This document shows positions 44,670-55,400 of a DNA stretch of 64,000 bases, one piece after another (the first letter of the stretch is position 1; each line of letters begins with the position of its first letter). Both the position numbers and the translations under genes were made by a program. The notes below the pieces were generated by a model that ran no database searches, was not told the origin of the DNA, and worked only from the letters and a program-made list of their open reading frames with translations. Source of the stretch: Limnoperna fortunei (taxonomy: Eukaryota; Mollusca; Bivalvia; Mytilida; Modiolidae); NCBI GenBank assembly GCA_944474755.1, contig OX104125.1, positions 45,023,599 through 45,087,598 on the forward strand. Direction: 5' to 3'.

Positions 44670-46480
44670 GGGTCCTACTAAACGCAGAGAACTGCAGAGA
44701 AGTGCAGAGAAGTAATAAAAAAATGATTTATTCGATTAAATAAAGGTTTATTATATATATATTTGTTATATTTTGTATAAATTTATCAAAATTGACAAAA
44801 ATACAACCTTATTTCTATATAATTCGTCTGTGAATGGACAATTTCGAGCAGTTCGACGATGTTTACATAGGTTGTAATGGCGGGCAGTAGAGAGAAGTAA
44901 CTGTATAATGTATACAGTATCACACATGATATTTATTATTTAATAAGTATGATTCTGAACAATTGTATCACAAAGAACACTTTTCTGTGAAAAAATTGTT
45001 ATTAAAACCATAATAAAGAGTGATTTCATAGTGAGTAAACCAAGTGTACATTCTCGTACATTGTGTAAACAAATGTGCATATAATTACACCACGATTACC
45101 GGTTAAATTCCGGATTGACAGTTCATATTGGACAACCATTATATACAACAATTAAAGTATATAATGGAAGAGCCCCCACGCCACGTCAAGGCTATGAACT
45201 ATGTGGAGGTGGGCCCATTAATTTTTTAAACTACTTATTTAATTAAAATTAAACCTTACGTTTTTTATTTGGAGCAGTAACTGTCTTGCAGTTTTTACTA
45301 CGTTTTCGTTGCCCCGGTTTTTTGGCAACTCTACCTACCTCTGGTATGGTCAAATGACCACCAGTAGATGTCAAAGAATTGGACGTCTTTTGCTTAAAAT
45401 TTGCCAATTTTAAAAGACGCTTTGACCTTTGATCAGGGGTAAGTTGCGTCCATGTCTCGTGTGAGACTTTAAGGACGGATGCCTGCTGCGACAAGATGTA
45501 TTTGCCACTGTCAGACAAGGCACCCCTAACGTCTCGAGTTTTATATAAACGCGACGGTCGTTTGATCCCCTCGTAATTGTTTGACACCTCTGTTAATTAA
45601 TTTGAATTACATTGTTGTCACACGCTTGCTTCTGTATTCCGATATCACAATCCAATTAACATAACTTTCCCTGATTGAACAAAATAAGGCACAATGATCA
45701 ATTATTCTCAATAGTGTCGTCAACAAAAATTGTTAGTTTAATAAATGACAAGATTAAAGAATTTTTCCGCATATTGTTTAGACTACCGTTCAAAAGCTCA
45801 AATTTCTTCATTAGTCAATTTACAATTATTTTCTTTTATCTTTATTTTTACTCACTATGAGAAGAAATGTACTGCGATTAAAAAGAAGTGGAAATACGAA
45901 TACTCGGCGAACGTAATCTTACTTTTGCATTTCTTAAATAATATAATCATATGTTTGACCATTTTTATAACATTTTATGCAATATAAAAGAATATAACAT
46001 AATATATCAGATACTGTGTCATGCCGTACATTACACAGATCCACTCCCGAAACCACCAGGAATTTACTGTTCAGCTTCGTCAATCGCCATATTGAATTTA
46101 CATAGAACATCGAACAAAATTGGATGAAATAAAGTCGGTTATAATAAATATAAGTCCGTTAAATATGTTAAAGCTTATTTAACATAATAAATTGTTTATG
46201 ATAAAACTTATTGGATAAATTTATTAAAGATAAATAAACCATTATTTATGTTTCTCTCGTACTTCTCTCCACTTACATCGTATGTAAACATCATCAAACT
46301 GCTCGAAATTGTCAAATAAATGACAAATTATGTAAAGATATGGTCTTCTTTATGTTTATTTCTACAAAATATAACATATATATCTATAATAAACCTTTAT
46401 TTAATCGAATAAATAATTTTTTTATTACTTCTCTGCACTTCTCTGCAGTTCTCTGTAGTTCTCTGCGTTTAGTATGACCG
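44670..46480. mobile_element. 1.8-kb DNA transposon-like element with 8-bp target duplication
   Basis: The 8-bp direct repeat CAATCAGG (44662-44669 and 46481-46488) flanks inverted ends. The ends share TACTAAACGCAGAGAACT and repeated GCAGAGAA, continue through an AT-rich block, and match again at 44837-44868 against 46282-46313 (GACAATTTCGAGCAGTT), so the arms are about 225 bp. An open terminal exon lies inside on the minus strand. An 8-bp duplication occurs in hAT, Merlin and P-type transposons; no transposase core is visible, so the superfamily is open. Confidence 0.8.
45249..45590 (-). CDS. Terminal coding exon inside the TIR element
   Basis: The frame of about 112 codons has no ATG. Its apparent start is GTG just after TTAATTAACAG, a plausible acceptor, so it looks like the last exon of a gene. 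The product is basic and ends with two nuclear-localisation-like clusters (KKPGQRKRSK and PNKKRKV). The middle holds KTRDVRGALSDSGKY and LTPDQRSKRLLKL. I recognise no family. Its position inside inverted ends suggests the C-terminus of a transposon protein; upstream exons are not identified. Confidence 0.5.
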   Translation of the reverse strand, partial: EVSNNYEGIKRPSRLYKTRDVRGALSDSGKYILSQQASVLKVSHETWTQLTPDQRSKRLLKLANFKQKTSNSLTSTGGHLTIPEVGRVAKKPGQRKRSKNCKTVTAPNKKRKV

Positions 46481-46488
46481 CAATCAGG

Positions 46489-47047
46489 TTCTTTTTTAGT
46501 CTCCTACTGGCATCTTTTAACAGGACTAGGGGCTTGTACAATGTCATAACGGTTGCAGATATTGAGCTCTGTTCTTACAAAACATCTGAAATTTGAATCG
46601 TGACAACTTCTTTTAATCCATCATGTACCACTTATTTACCCATAATGCCATTTTTTATGTGTGATGAATATACATGTAATCCTTGAAAAGAAAATCCTGA
46701 TGTTCTTTCAATCGATAACGTGTCCCTTCTGTATCCATATTGATTGTATAATGAATCCATTTTAACCCTTAAGATAGAATACTAACGAATCCTTTTAGTC
46801 AGTAATAATCCTTATTTTTATATATAATTTATTCATTTTTATTCTTTTAATCCCTTTGTCTCCTATTGAATCACCTTGTTTTAACCCTTTATGAACCCCT
46901 TTTATTTTGCATAATAGTTAATATTTTTTTTAGAAACCTTTTTATTTTGTCAACTTCTGTTTTGCTATGGTAAAACAGCTATTTTACTATACAATGTATT
47001 TATTTACGACATTAACATTTCGTAACATTTCTTTAATGTGGAATATT
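46489..47047. other. AT-rich, no gene recognised
   Basis: No feature I can support. Confidence 0.4.
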
Positions 47048-47258
47048 GGCCGGATTTCACGGAGTGAAAATCCGGGTATTAAAATGGTGAATGTCGGGCA
47101 GGCGGGCGACGGTGAAAATATTTTCGTAACAGTTTTCTCAGCAACTACTAATCACAGCCTCTTGAAATTTGGTATGCAGCATCAGCATGGCCTCCCGTAA
47201 CGTGGGATTCGATTTAAGGTCTGTCGCTCACCTACTTCTTGTTTAACGAAATCCGGCC
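47048..47258 (+). mobile_element. Short TIR element, family E copy 2
   Basis: Perfect 11-bp inverted ends GGCCGGATTTC / GAAATCCGGCC. The left end also pairs with an internal GTGAAAATCCGG. 211 bp, non-coding. Confidence 0.82.
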
Positions 47259-48336
47259 ATTTCTGTCTTTGATCTATTTTTTTGTATTGCTGTAGTAATG
47301 CATTTGTTTTTGTCAAAAAAAATTATTTCATTTATGACATCAAAGGAACAAACTAATTTGTTTAATTTTGTTCATTTTTTATTGCTATAAACCATTTTTT
47401 CCATCATAAACATCAATAATTTGTTGAAGGTCAGTCATGTCCACTCCCAATTCCTAATGTTGTAGGGCAGACGATTTTAATATTACATGGAAAATAAGTG
47501 ACCAGATCAGGAAGTAAATTGGTTTGCCATTTCTGATATATTTTCATTTCTGGTTTAGAAGATTTTTCTTGGTATAAAATGTCTTTAAATTTCATGTTTT
47601 GATTTTCGGGCAGGTTTTTCATACATTTAAACAATTGTCCACTGTTCTTACAAAAGGTCTTAAAACTGGGTTCATGTATGAAACGGTTTATGTTATTTTT
47701 ACATTAAAATTGTCTGCTTTACAGTGTTCTGCAGTTAGCAATACTCAGGGTTGCTATTATAAAAGAATAATAAAATATTTGTTTGTATTCCATGTTGTTT
47801 TATTATTTTACAAGTATTGTTCATGTTGACGGACACTTGGAGTTTTTTAGTTATTGAAACCAAGTTTTTCTGATTCTGAGAAATTAAATTTTATGCACAT
47901 TGTATATTCAATTATACAATTCATAGCACAATTGATCGCCTGAATATAGCTGCTCGGGCGTTAAACGCCATTAATCAATCAATCAATGTAATGCTTGTCT
48001 TTTTAAAATAACATTTTGGTGTTCCGATATCATAACCATGCACATGTTATATTGAGAGGGATGTTTCATTTACAAAAGTGAAATATAGTTACATTCAATT
48101 TAGAGACTGACAATATCAAGTGGAATATCTAGACGAGTTGTCAGTCTGAAAATCAAAAGCAATTATTATTCTGTTTATCTGTAATTTAATTGAAGCTTTT
48201 TTATACTTAAAATACAACACTACTTTGTAAGTTGATTTATAGGTTCCTGGTTAAAATTCGCATTACCATGACCTACATAACACATTATATCAGTTCCATA
48301 AAGCATTGTGATGTCACTATGTATTGACTGATATTT
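47259..48336. other. AT-rich; SINE tail fragment
   Basis: 47938-47988 is a SINE 3' end (ATATAGCTG, GGGCGTTAAACGCCATTAAT, (CAAT)n). Nothing else recognised. Confidence 0.5.
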
Positions 48337-48340
48337 TTAA

Positions 48341-48583
48341 GGTATCCGACACATAATATTGAAGTCACCGTTTAATTTAATTTTTCGACCAAGAAATACA
48401 GCTTTATTTAATCAATGTATTGCTAATTAATGATACAAATTAAATATATTGTTTGACATTGAGTCAATGTTAACAGTTTTGAGCAAAAAAGTTAGATACT
48501 TAAATAGTATTTCAGATACCGAGGTCTGCTTCATTGAAAATCAATGGACATCCCGGACACCAGATATATGTGGTCCGGATACC
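48341..48583. mobile_element. 243-bp MITE with TTAA target duplication
   Basis: Ends GGTATCCG and CGGATACC are inverted and flanked by TTAA on both sides (48337-48340, 48584-48587). TTAA duplications are typical of piggyBac and Kolobok elements. A truncated relative of the right end lies at 49665-49768. Confidence 0.72.
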
Positions 48584-49234
48584 TTAATATCCTTTCATGT
48601 ACCAGTGACAAGAAAATTTCCGTCGACATCTTCAAAGGGAAAATGTATAAATTACCGATAAATGTTAATTCCATGTCTGTCTACTTGAAATAACATTACT
48701 GTCATCAGATATCATTAAAATACACCATCAGATATCATTAAAATACACAAGTGGTTTATTTTCAATAACACTTTTAGTAATGCAGGGTAACGAAATATGC
48801 AAATTAGGGCTCCATAAATACTTTGTCATTATACTAGCACCAGTACTTGTATAGAAAGGAAGGACTGTCCATTAAAAATATGGAATAGGATAGAAAGGAA
48901 AATTGCACATATTTTGTTTACTTTTTAAATTTTCTTTGATTGACTGTTCCATTAAAAATACAAGTTAGGACAGAGGAATGAATGAATTGCAACAATGCAA
49001 GAAATAATTATTTAAATTGTGTAATTATGTATATTTACTTCTATTTATGGCTGCATAACCTATACTTATACATGAACAATACATGCTGTATGATCCAATC
49101 AAAAAAATTCTAATTTTCTTTATGTGTTGCTCTTTTTCAGTGAATATGTAGTTTAATTTTTATAAATAACTTCACCACAAATATTTATGAAAATACATTT
49201 CACATAGGTATATTTGTAAGAAAGGGTGTGTTTT

Positions 49235-49625
49235 GTGAATAATTCACTAATTAGTGAAATAGAACATTTGTGTATAAATATTAATTGTAATATTTAGTGA
49301 AATATTAAATGTGTTGTTTCACTAGTGAAGTGTTATATTTAGCAAAATGTAAATGTTTCACTAGATAATAATTATTGCTGTTTAATGGAATGAAAAGTGT
49401 TTTAAGTCAATTTTTTTCACTAGTGAATAATTATGTCTGGGTAGTGTAAAGAAATGTATTTAATGTATTTTTTTTCACTAGTTAATAATTATGCCTGTTA
49501 AGTGAAATGAACAAGTGCTGGAGATAAATTTTTCACTGGTTAATCATAGTTGCTGTTTATTGAAATGAAAATGTATTTGTTCAATTTTTCACTAGAAAAT
49601 AATTGCTGTTTAGTTAAAAAAGAAA
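49235..49625. repeat. Diverged tandem repeat with TTCACTAGTGAA palindromes
   Basis: Six or seven units of about 60-66 bp, each with TTTCACTAGT-AATAATTA and GCTGTTTAGTGAAATGAA. Each unit contains a small inverted repeat. Confidence 0.7.
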
Positions 49626-49810
49626 ATTGTGTGTGGTAAATGTTTCATCTTTGAGTTAGTTTTTCCGATGTTTGCCGAAAATTACCGATGTCTGCTCCTT
49701 TGCAAAACAAATGGACATCAGGGACACCGAATATGGTCACGTGGCCAATTGTGGTCCGGATACCTTAAATAGGAAAATTGTGTGCGGTAAATGTTTCATC
49801 CTTGAGTTGT
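49620..49810. repeat. TTAA-MITE fragment between two short direct repeats
   Basis: GAAAATTGTGTG-GGTAAATG occurs at about 49622 and 49773. Between them is a diverged copy of the right part of the 48341 MITE (AATGGACATCAGGGACACC, TGTGGTCCGGATACCTTAA). Confidence 0.6.
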
Positions 49811-50002
49811 GTTGAACCTTTTGGCAATATTTTAAAACTAAATGCTGTATTTTAATTGAGTATGCGAGTCCTAGAGACTATTGGTCTGTATATTTCACAT
49901 TTTAGAACTGTCTCTGTGATTATTATTGTAATTTAGATATTTGATTTTAGATGGTTGCTTTATGTTTTCAATAAAGTTTTATGGTAGTTTTGTCTTTCGT
50001 GA

Positions 50003-50145
50003 TGCTTTCCAGTTGGTTAGTTACAAGTATTTCAACCCTGGAGTTGCAAGTTTGAGCCCTACTTCAGTAAGCTTTGTTCGACTTCTTTCACAAAAATGCT
50101 GGACGCCATAATATATCTGAAAACTTGCTGAAACATTTGTCAGTT
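50003..50145 (+). mobile_element. Decayed SINE
   Basis: AGTTGGTTAGTTACAAG, GTTGCAAGTTTGAGCCCTAC, then GCTGGACGCCATAATATATC and TGAAAACTTGCTGAAA correspond in order to the SINEs at 31574-38111. Confidence 0.6.
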
Positions 50146-50299
50146 TTTGACATGTTCAGTATTCAGCTTTGTAAAAGATTTAGATAGAAAAAATGTAGAT
50201 ATTTTTAAGAAATTTTAGAAAAGTGTAGCATTTTAATGTAAAATGACTAGATTGTTCAAGCCTTACTATTTTCAGTAGTATGGATTCAACTCGGTGGTT

Positions 50300-50816
50300 A
50301 TTGTCTCGGATAGTCGCTGGAGGCGAATCATATATGGGAATCCTTCGGCGGCGGCGGAGTAAACACTTAACACTTTGCTTTATATCTTTGTAAGCTTAAG
50401 CCCTATGTCCATCAAATTGGGCCCAGTGGTAGCTTATGATGAGTACTTGCCAATCAGTCGCATGTCACTCGAACTTGACCTCAATTGCGCGTCAATTAAC
50501 TATGTTAAAATTTAGGGTTTAGGGCAGTTCCTCTGTAACCATGCATGGTAGAATAACAAAATACAGGCTGCTGATTAATAGTTGATGATGAATTGTACAT
50601 GTACATTACTGTTGGGTAGGTGTCATCTGACCTTGACCTCAATTTCACGGTCCAGTGACTACGTTAAAGATTTTGGATTAGGTCAGTTTCTCTGTAATCA
50701 TGCATTTTATATTATAAATGATAACAATTTAATGCTATTGACGTGATGCTCATGACATAATGTTTTCGTTACTGATGCGGAATGCATGCGAGACATTTTT
50801 CTGTGTCCTAACTTGT
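50300..50816 (+). mobile_element. Hairpin-ended element, family A copy 4 (two internal repeats)
   Basis: Begins TTGTCTCGGATAGTCGCTGG with inverted GGAGGCGA, includes the GGCGGCGGCGG run, two core units and the end ATGCGAGACATTTTTCTGTG. More diverged than copies 1-3. Confidence 0.75.
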
Positions 50817-51360
50817 ATATGTCCGCGATTGGTTTACCTGTTTTCAAATGAGATTGAACTGAGCTTTGCTCCGTAGCCAGTAAAATCTTAAATTAAGCTT
50901 ACCTATGAGGCATACATGATAGCTGCTGTATTCAAGGGGAAAGAACTTTGTATGTTATAATAATGTTTCATCAAGAGTTAAAACAAGGCAAGTTTGACTC
51001 TTAATAACATGTGCATGAGGTTGACATCATCTACGGAGAGCATTTCTCGAAACAACGTGTATAACTCTTTAGTGCGATATAAGGAATTTAACGCGGGAAT
51101 ATAACGTACATGGAGCGTTGCACTCCCTAAACACGTCAGACACTTTAGTCTGTATTTAGGCATAGTGTGAGAGCTCCACGATAAAGGTCCATTTCTAAAA
51201 AGAGTAGGCGCATTGTCGCCGCTACAAAAGATTAAACTCTTCATAGTTTTCTATACAACTGCAGTCAAAATGTTATTCTAAGTGGTTCATACCATGCCAA
51301 TAACTCGTTAAAATACAGCACAATTAGTACTGAAAATTTATCAATCATATTCCAGATAAT
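50817..51360. other. Unassigned, possibly 5' part of the following relic
   Basis: A minus-strand open frame at 50978-51244 shows no known domain; the DNA has higher GC than its surroundings. Confidence 0.35.
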
Positions 51361-52500
51361 GGATTCAATAGAGGATTAAGCCAGAAAATTGGCAAAACAA
51401 GAAGAACAGGAGGGTGATACCTTGTCCGAATTGGTAAAAGCCTTGAGGTCATTGATTCAAAGAAAAATCACTCGTTTAAGAAGGTCTGCGATAACTAAAG
51501 CATCATCAGTCTTCAGAAATCTCGATGCTGCAAACACTTTGTCCGACATTCATGGCAAATATGTTGTTGCGCCAGCAGATAAGACCCGTAACAGCATTTT
51601 TTCCTTTCGAGAAACATTTCATATAGTGTTTAATTAATGAATAAGGCATGAAGGGTTCATTTCATTTGTCAATCCTACTTACACATCCAATACGCTTTTG
51701 AAAAGAGGAGATTCTTGAAAATCACAATCAGTTTTTTGGCATCCTTTGGTCTCCATATCAAAGTCGAAGACTGTGATCTCCACTCCCTCTATTGGATACA
51801 AAAACTCTACAAAAATCCATACAGAGTTTCCTAGCAGGATCGTCCTAATGTACCACAAAACCTCCGACCACTATTTTAACAGCAGTAAAAAGGGGCTTCA
51901 AAACAAACAGTAACATTTTGCTACTCCAGGAGTGCATAAATGAAATGTTCACCCTAAAAAAATTCTAACGACCTGATAGACATCTTAAGGTCCGAATTTC
52001 TTCCCCAGTGTAACAGCATTAAAATCTTTGATTTTTTCGACACTCTATACGGCCATCCCACATATGCAGCTTAAAACCAGGCTTACAAATCTTATTAAAC
52101 GCTGCTTTTTCAAGAAGATATACATATCTGGTTATTAGCCATGAAATAACTTACTTCGTCATCAATGAATCTAAATCAAATAATAAATATACTGAAGACC
52201 ATATCTGTCCAATAAAATGTCAATAAAGATACCAAGGGTAATAGAATTTAATACGCCAAACGCGTAGATGTTAGATTTTCTGACATTCCGCTATATTGAT
52301 GACGTTTTGTCCCTGAACAATACTGAATTTGGTGACTATTTGCCTTCAATCTGTCCAAGCGAGATGGAAATTAAGGACTAGACTCTACGACAAACGTGAT
52401 GATTTAAACTTCCAATTGTCAACTTCCCGTTCATCGATAGCAACATTTGATCAGCTCCTGCCGTATTGCGTTTACATTCCATAACTTATATGTTATGTTA
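51361..52500 (+). pseudogene. Decayed Penelope-like reverse transcriptase, copy 1
   Basis: In order across frames: a conserved N-terminal block (HGKYVVAPADK, 51551-51590), a decayed counterpart of the LYWIPKLHKNP motif (LYW then KLYKNPYR, about 51797-51825), and the RT active-site block RYIDDVLSLNN (about 52289-52322) followed by KRDDLNFQL. Several stops and frameshifts interrupt it. The order of motifs fits a Penelope-like element RT; a GIY-YIG endonuclease domain is not visible. Confidence 0.75.
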
Positions 52501-53447
52501 GATCCTCTGATCTGATCGGAATTCCGATTTTTCTAGACCGGTCAATAGAAGGTCAATATTTGTTTACCATATCAGATTTATGAATTTTCAATTAGGATAT
52601 CCAAATGCATAAATAACGCGAATCCCCCACAAATTTTATGCGATCCCTATGTGATTCCATCAGTCAAATTTGCATAAGCACTTGGGAAAGGTAACTCAGT
52701 TAAGTTTTGTTTATCGCTTGACATGTACTTGATTAACCTTTTGGTGACATTGATAAGACTAAGGATGGAATCTACGAAGGTAAGTCAGAACAGAATAGAA
52801 TTATATGCGATAATAACATTAATACTTTGAACAAAAATAAATGCCTATTTGTTACTTTTATGATTCCAGACGTTAAAAAATTTTAATTCAATATAAACCA
52901 AACAAGGTCCACAATAAACGGGTAAAGATATGGGTAACGATGTTCTGTTTACATATGATTTATTTTAATGGTGGTTTTCAAATAAAATGCAATAACACAA
53001 CAGATATTATAAGAAAAAACCGACATTTGTATAATTTTTTAGTTTAATTTGTGTTTGCACTTCAATTTTCCAATCATAAATTTCCCATTTCTGTTTAGTA
53101 ATATTCATGCAAGCAGTATATTGATAAAGATTGTAAGATATGTCCTGCAATCCCTACAGTGCGAGCCTATAATTCCAATGACGATTCTTTTGACGGAAAA
53201 TTGTTGCTTGCTGAAAGTCTGATAAGCTAAAGATTCTCCATTCGTCCCATTTGTCAATTTTCGCCCATACGTTACTTGGGTGTTACAGGTGAAATAGAAT
53301 ATGCTCATTTTTCCGGAAACCCGACCACCCTTTTTCAGACGGCTTAGTGTTGCACAATAGTGTGTTGATTGGGTCTGTGAGTTTTCGTTTATCCACGTCT
53401 TATTAGCTTTGTATCTTCTGAGTTACTCCTCTTTCTGCAAACCTTTA
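52501..53447. other. Unassigned, probably relic 3' DNA
   Basis: No coding signal that I can place. Short open frames on the minus strand lack domains. Confidence 0.35.
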
Positions 53448-53830
53448 TTTTTATCTCGCCTGCGACTATAGTCGCTGAAAGCGAGATATGAAACATATAC
53501 TACATGTAGTATTTGGGAATCCAGCGGCAGCAGCGGCGTGAACACTGAACATTTTGCTTTAGATCTTTGTAAGTTTAAGCCATAGATCCATCAAATTTGG
53601 TCCAGTGGAAGGTTATGGACTGTCAGGTAGGTATCACCTGACCTTGACCTCAATTTCACGGTCCAATAACTACGTTAACATTTTTGAATTATGGCAGTTC
53701 CTCTGTACTCATGCATTGAATATTTGAAATGATGGCAATTTAATCTTATTTACATGTTGCTAACGAAGTAATTGTTTTCATTACTGATGCGGATTGCAGG
53801 CGTGATATTTTTTCTGTGTCCACACTTGTT
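53448..53830 (+). mobile_element. Hairpin-ended element, family A copy 5 (one internal unit)
   Basis: Starts TTTTTATCTCGCCTGCGAC with inverted GCGAGAT, then CGGCAGCAGCGGCG, one core unit, and ends GTCCACACTTGTT. Shortest copy. Confidence 0.78.
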
Positions 53831-54199
53831 TATTTCAGTTTAACTATATTTTATTTGTTAACAACAAAATTGATTGGACACAAGTAATCATACTGATCAC
53901 GTCCTCTCCAATATTTACATTTAATATCTTCTAAAGGCCTAAAATTCATCTTCTATATATAGTACGTACAGCACACCATCAACCTGTTGATTATCAGGTC
54001 CAGGGTATGATTTAACTTTGCTACACATGGTGGGATAAAAACTTTACATATCCATAGGCCATATTAACAGCATCTGAAATATTAACAGAAAAATAAATAA
54101 ATTCCAATTTATCAGCAAACTAAATAATATATACTGACTCCAAGCAGATATTATCCTTTGTTTTACTACTATTTTTTATTATCAGCATTTATTGTTTAC

Positions 54200-55400
54200 G
54201 CCTATGACCAGGAATTTATAAGTCTAAAGATTTAACATACTTATATTGGATTCCTAAATTACATAAAAATCCTTTCAAGGAAAGATACATAGCCGGCTCA
54301 TCTACATGCTCTACCAAAGAGTTGTCAAAACGGTTGTCTAAGATATTGTCTACTGTGAAAGGACAGCAGAAATACTGTGAACCTGTTTATTCGCGAAGTA
54401 ATATTAAGCATATGTGGATTCTCCAAAATTCAAAAGAACTTTTGGAAAATTTCAAATCAAGATCCATATTTAAAATTGTATCTATTAGAACCTTTGATTT
54501 TTCAACTCTTTGTACTACCTTGCCGCACGAAAAACTAAAATCCCGTCTGAAGGATATCATACATAAACCCTTCGCTTCCATATATTCCTACAAATATGTA
54601 GCTTTAGGTTACGACAATACTAAAAAATTAAAATGCATAAATTATACAACAGCGAAGAACAGGTTTATAGTATGCTAGATTTTCTGATCGCCATTATATT
54701 CGTAACTTTGAGAATGTGTTTTTCAGCAGACAATCGGAATTCCAATGGGTACAAACTGTGCCCCACTCCTTGCCAATTTGTTCCTGTATTCTTATGAAAC
54801 TGAATTTCGTCGACGTCTTATTAAAGACAAGAAGCTAGGTCCTTTAATTCTACATATAGATACATTGATGATGTCCTTTCAGTTAACACCCTCAATTTGC
54901 TGAGTGGCTTCCGTTAATGTATCCGTCAGAACTAAAAATTAAATAAATAACAGAAACAGCTTCATCTACATCATTATTAGACTGACATCACGAATATGAC
55001 ACCAACGGTCATCTTAGCACAAGAATTTGCGACAAACGAGACGATTTTAATTTCAAAATTATAAATTTTCCTCACCTATGCAGCAATATTCCAGCTATTC
55101 CTGCATACGGTGTCTATATTTCTCAATTGATCAGGTACGCAAGAGCTTGCAGCTAGTATACTGATTTTTTGCAAACGTCACCTACTTCGTCGGGATAAAC
55201 TTATAAACTAAGGTTACAAGAAAAAACGACTCGTACGCGCATTTAATCAGTTTGATACAACTTCCTTGTCGACAAATATTCTAATCTCATTTGAAAATAT
55301 GGTTGCAGATAGTTTTCCCAATTTTTGAATTCAGTGTACAGTGAAAGTGCTACGAAGATTTTGGATACACCTATTAGTGTCTAGTGGTATAAGATACCTA
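54200..55400 (+). pseudogene. Decayed Penelope-like reverse transcriptase, copy 2
   Basis: Motifs in order: LYWIPKLHKNPF-ERYIAGS (about 54241-54300), STKELSKRLSKIL, YCEPVYSRSN, FDFSTLCTTLPH (54493-54530), QQTIGIPMGTNCAPLLANLF (54726-54785), YIDDVLS after a frameshift (about 54860), KRDDFNF and PAYGVYISQLIRYARAC (55100-55150). Less decayed than copy 1, with at least three frame breaks. The 118-residue open frame from 54322 is its central part. Confidence 0.82.
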
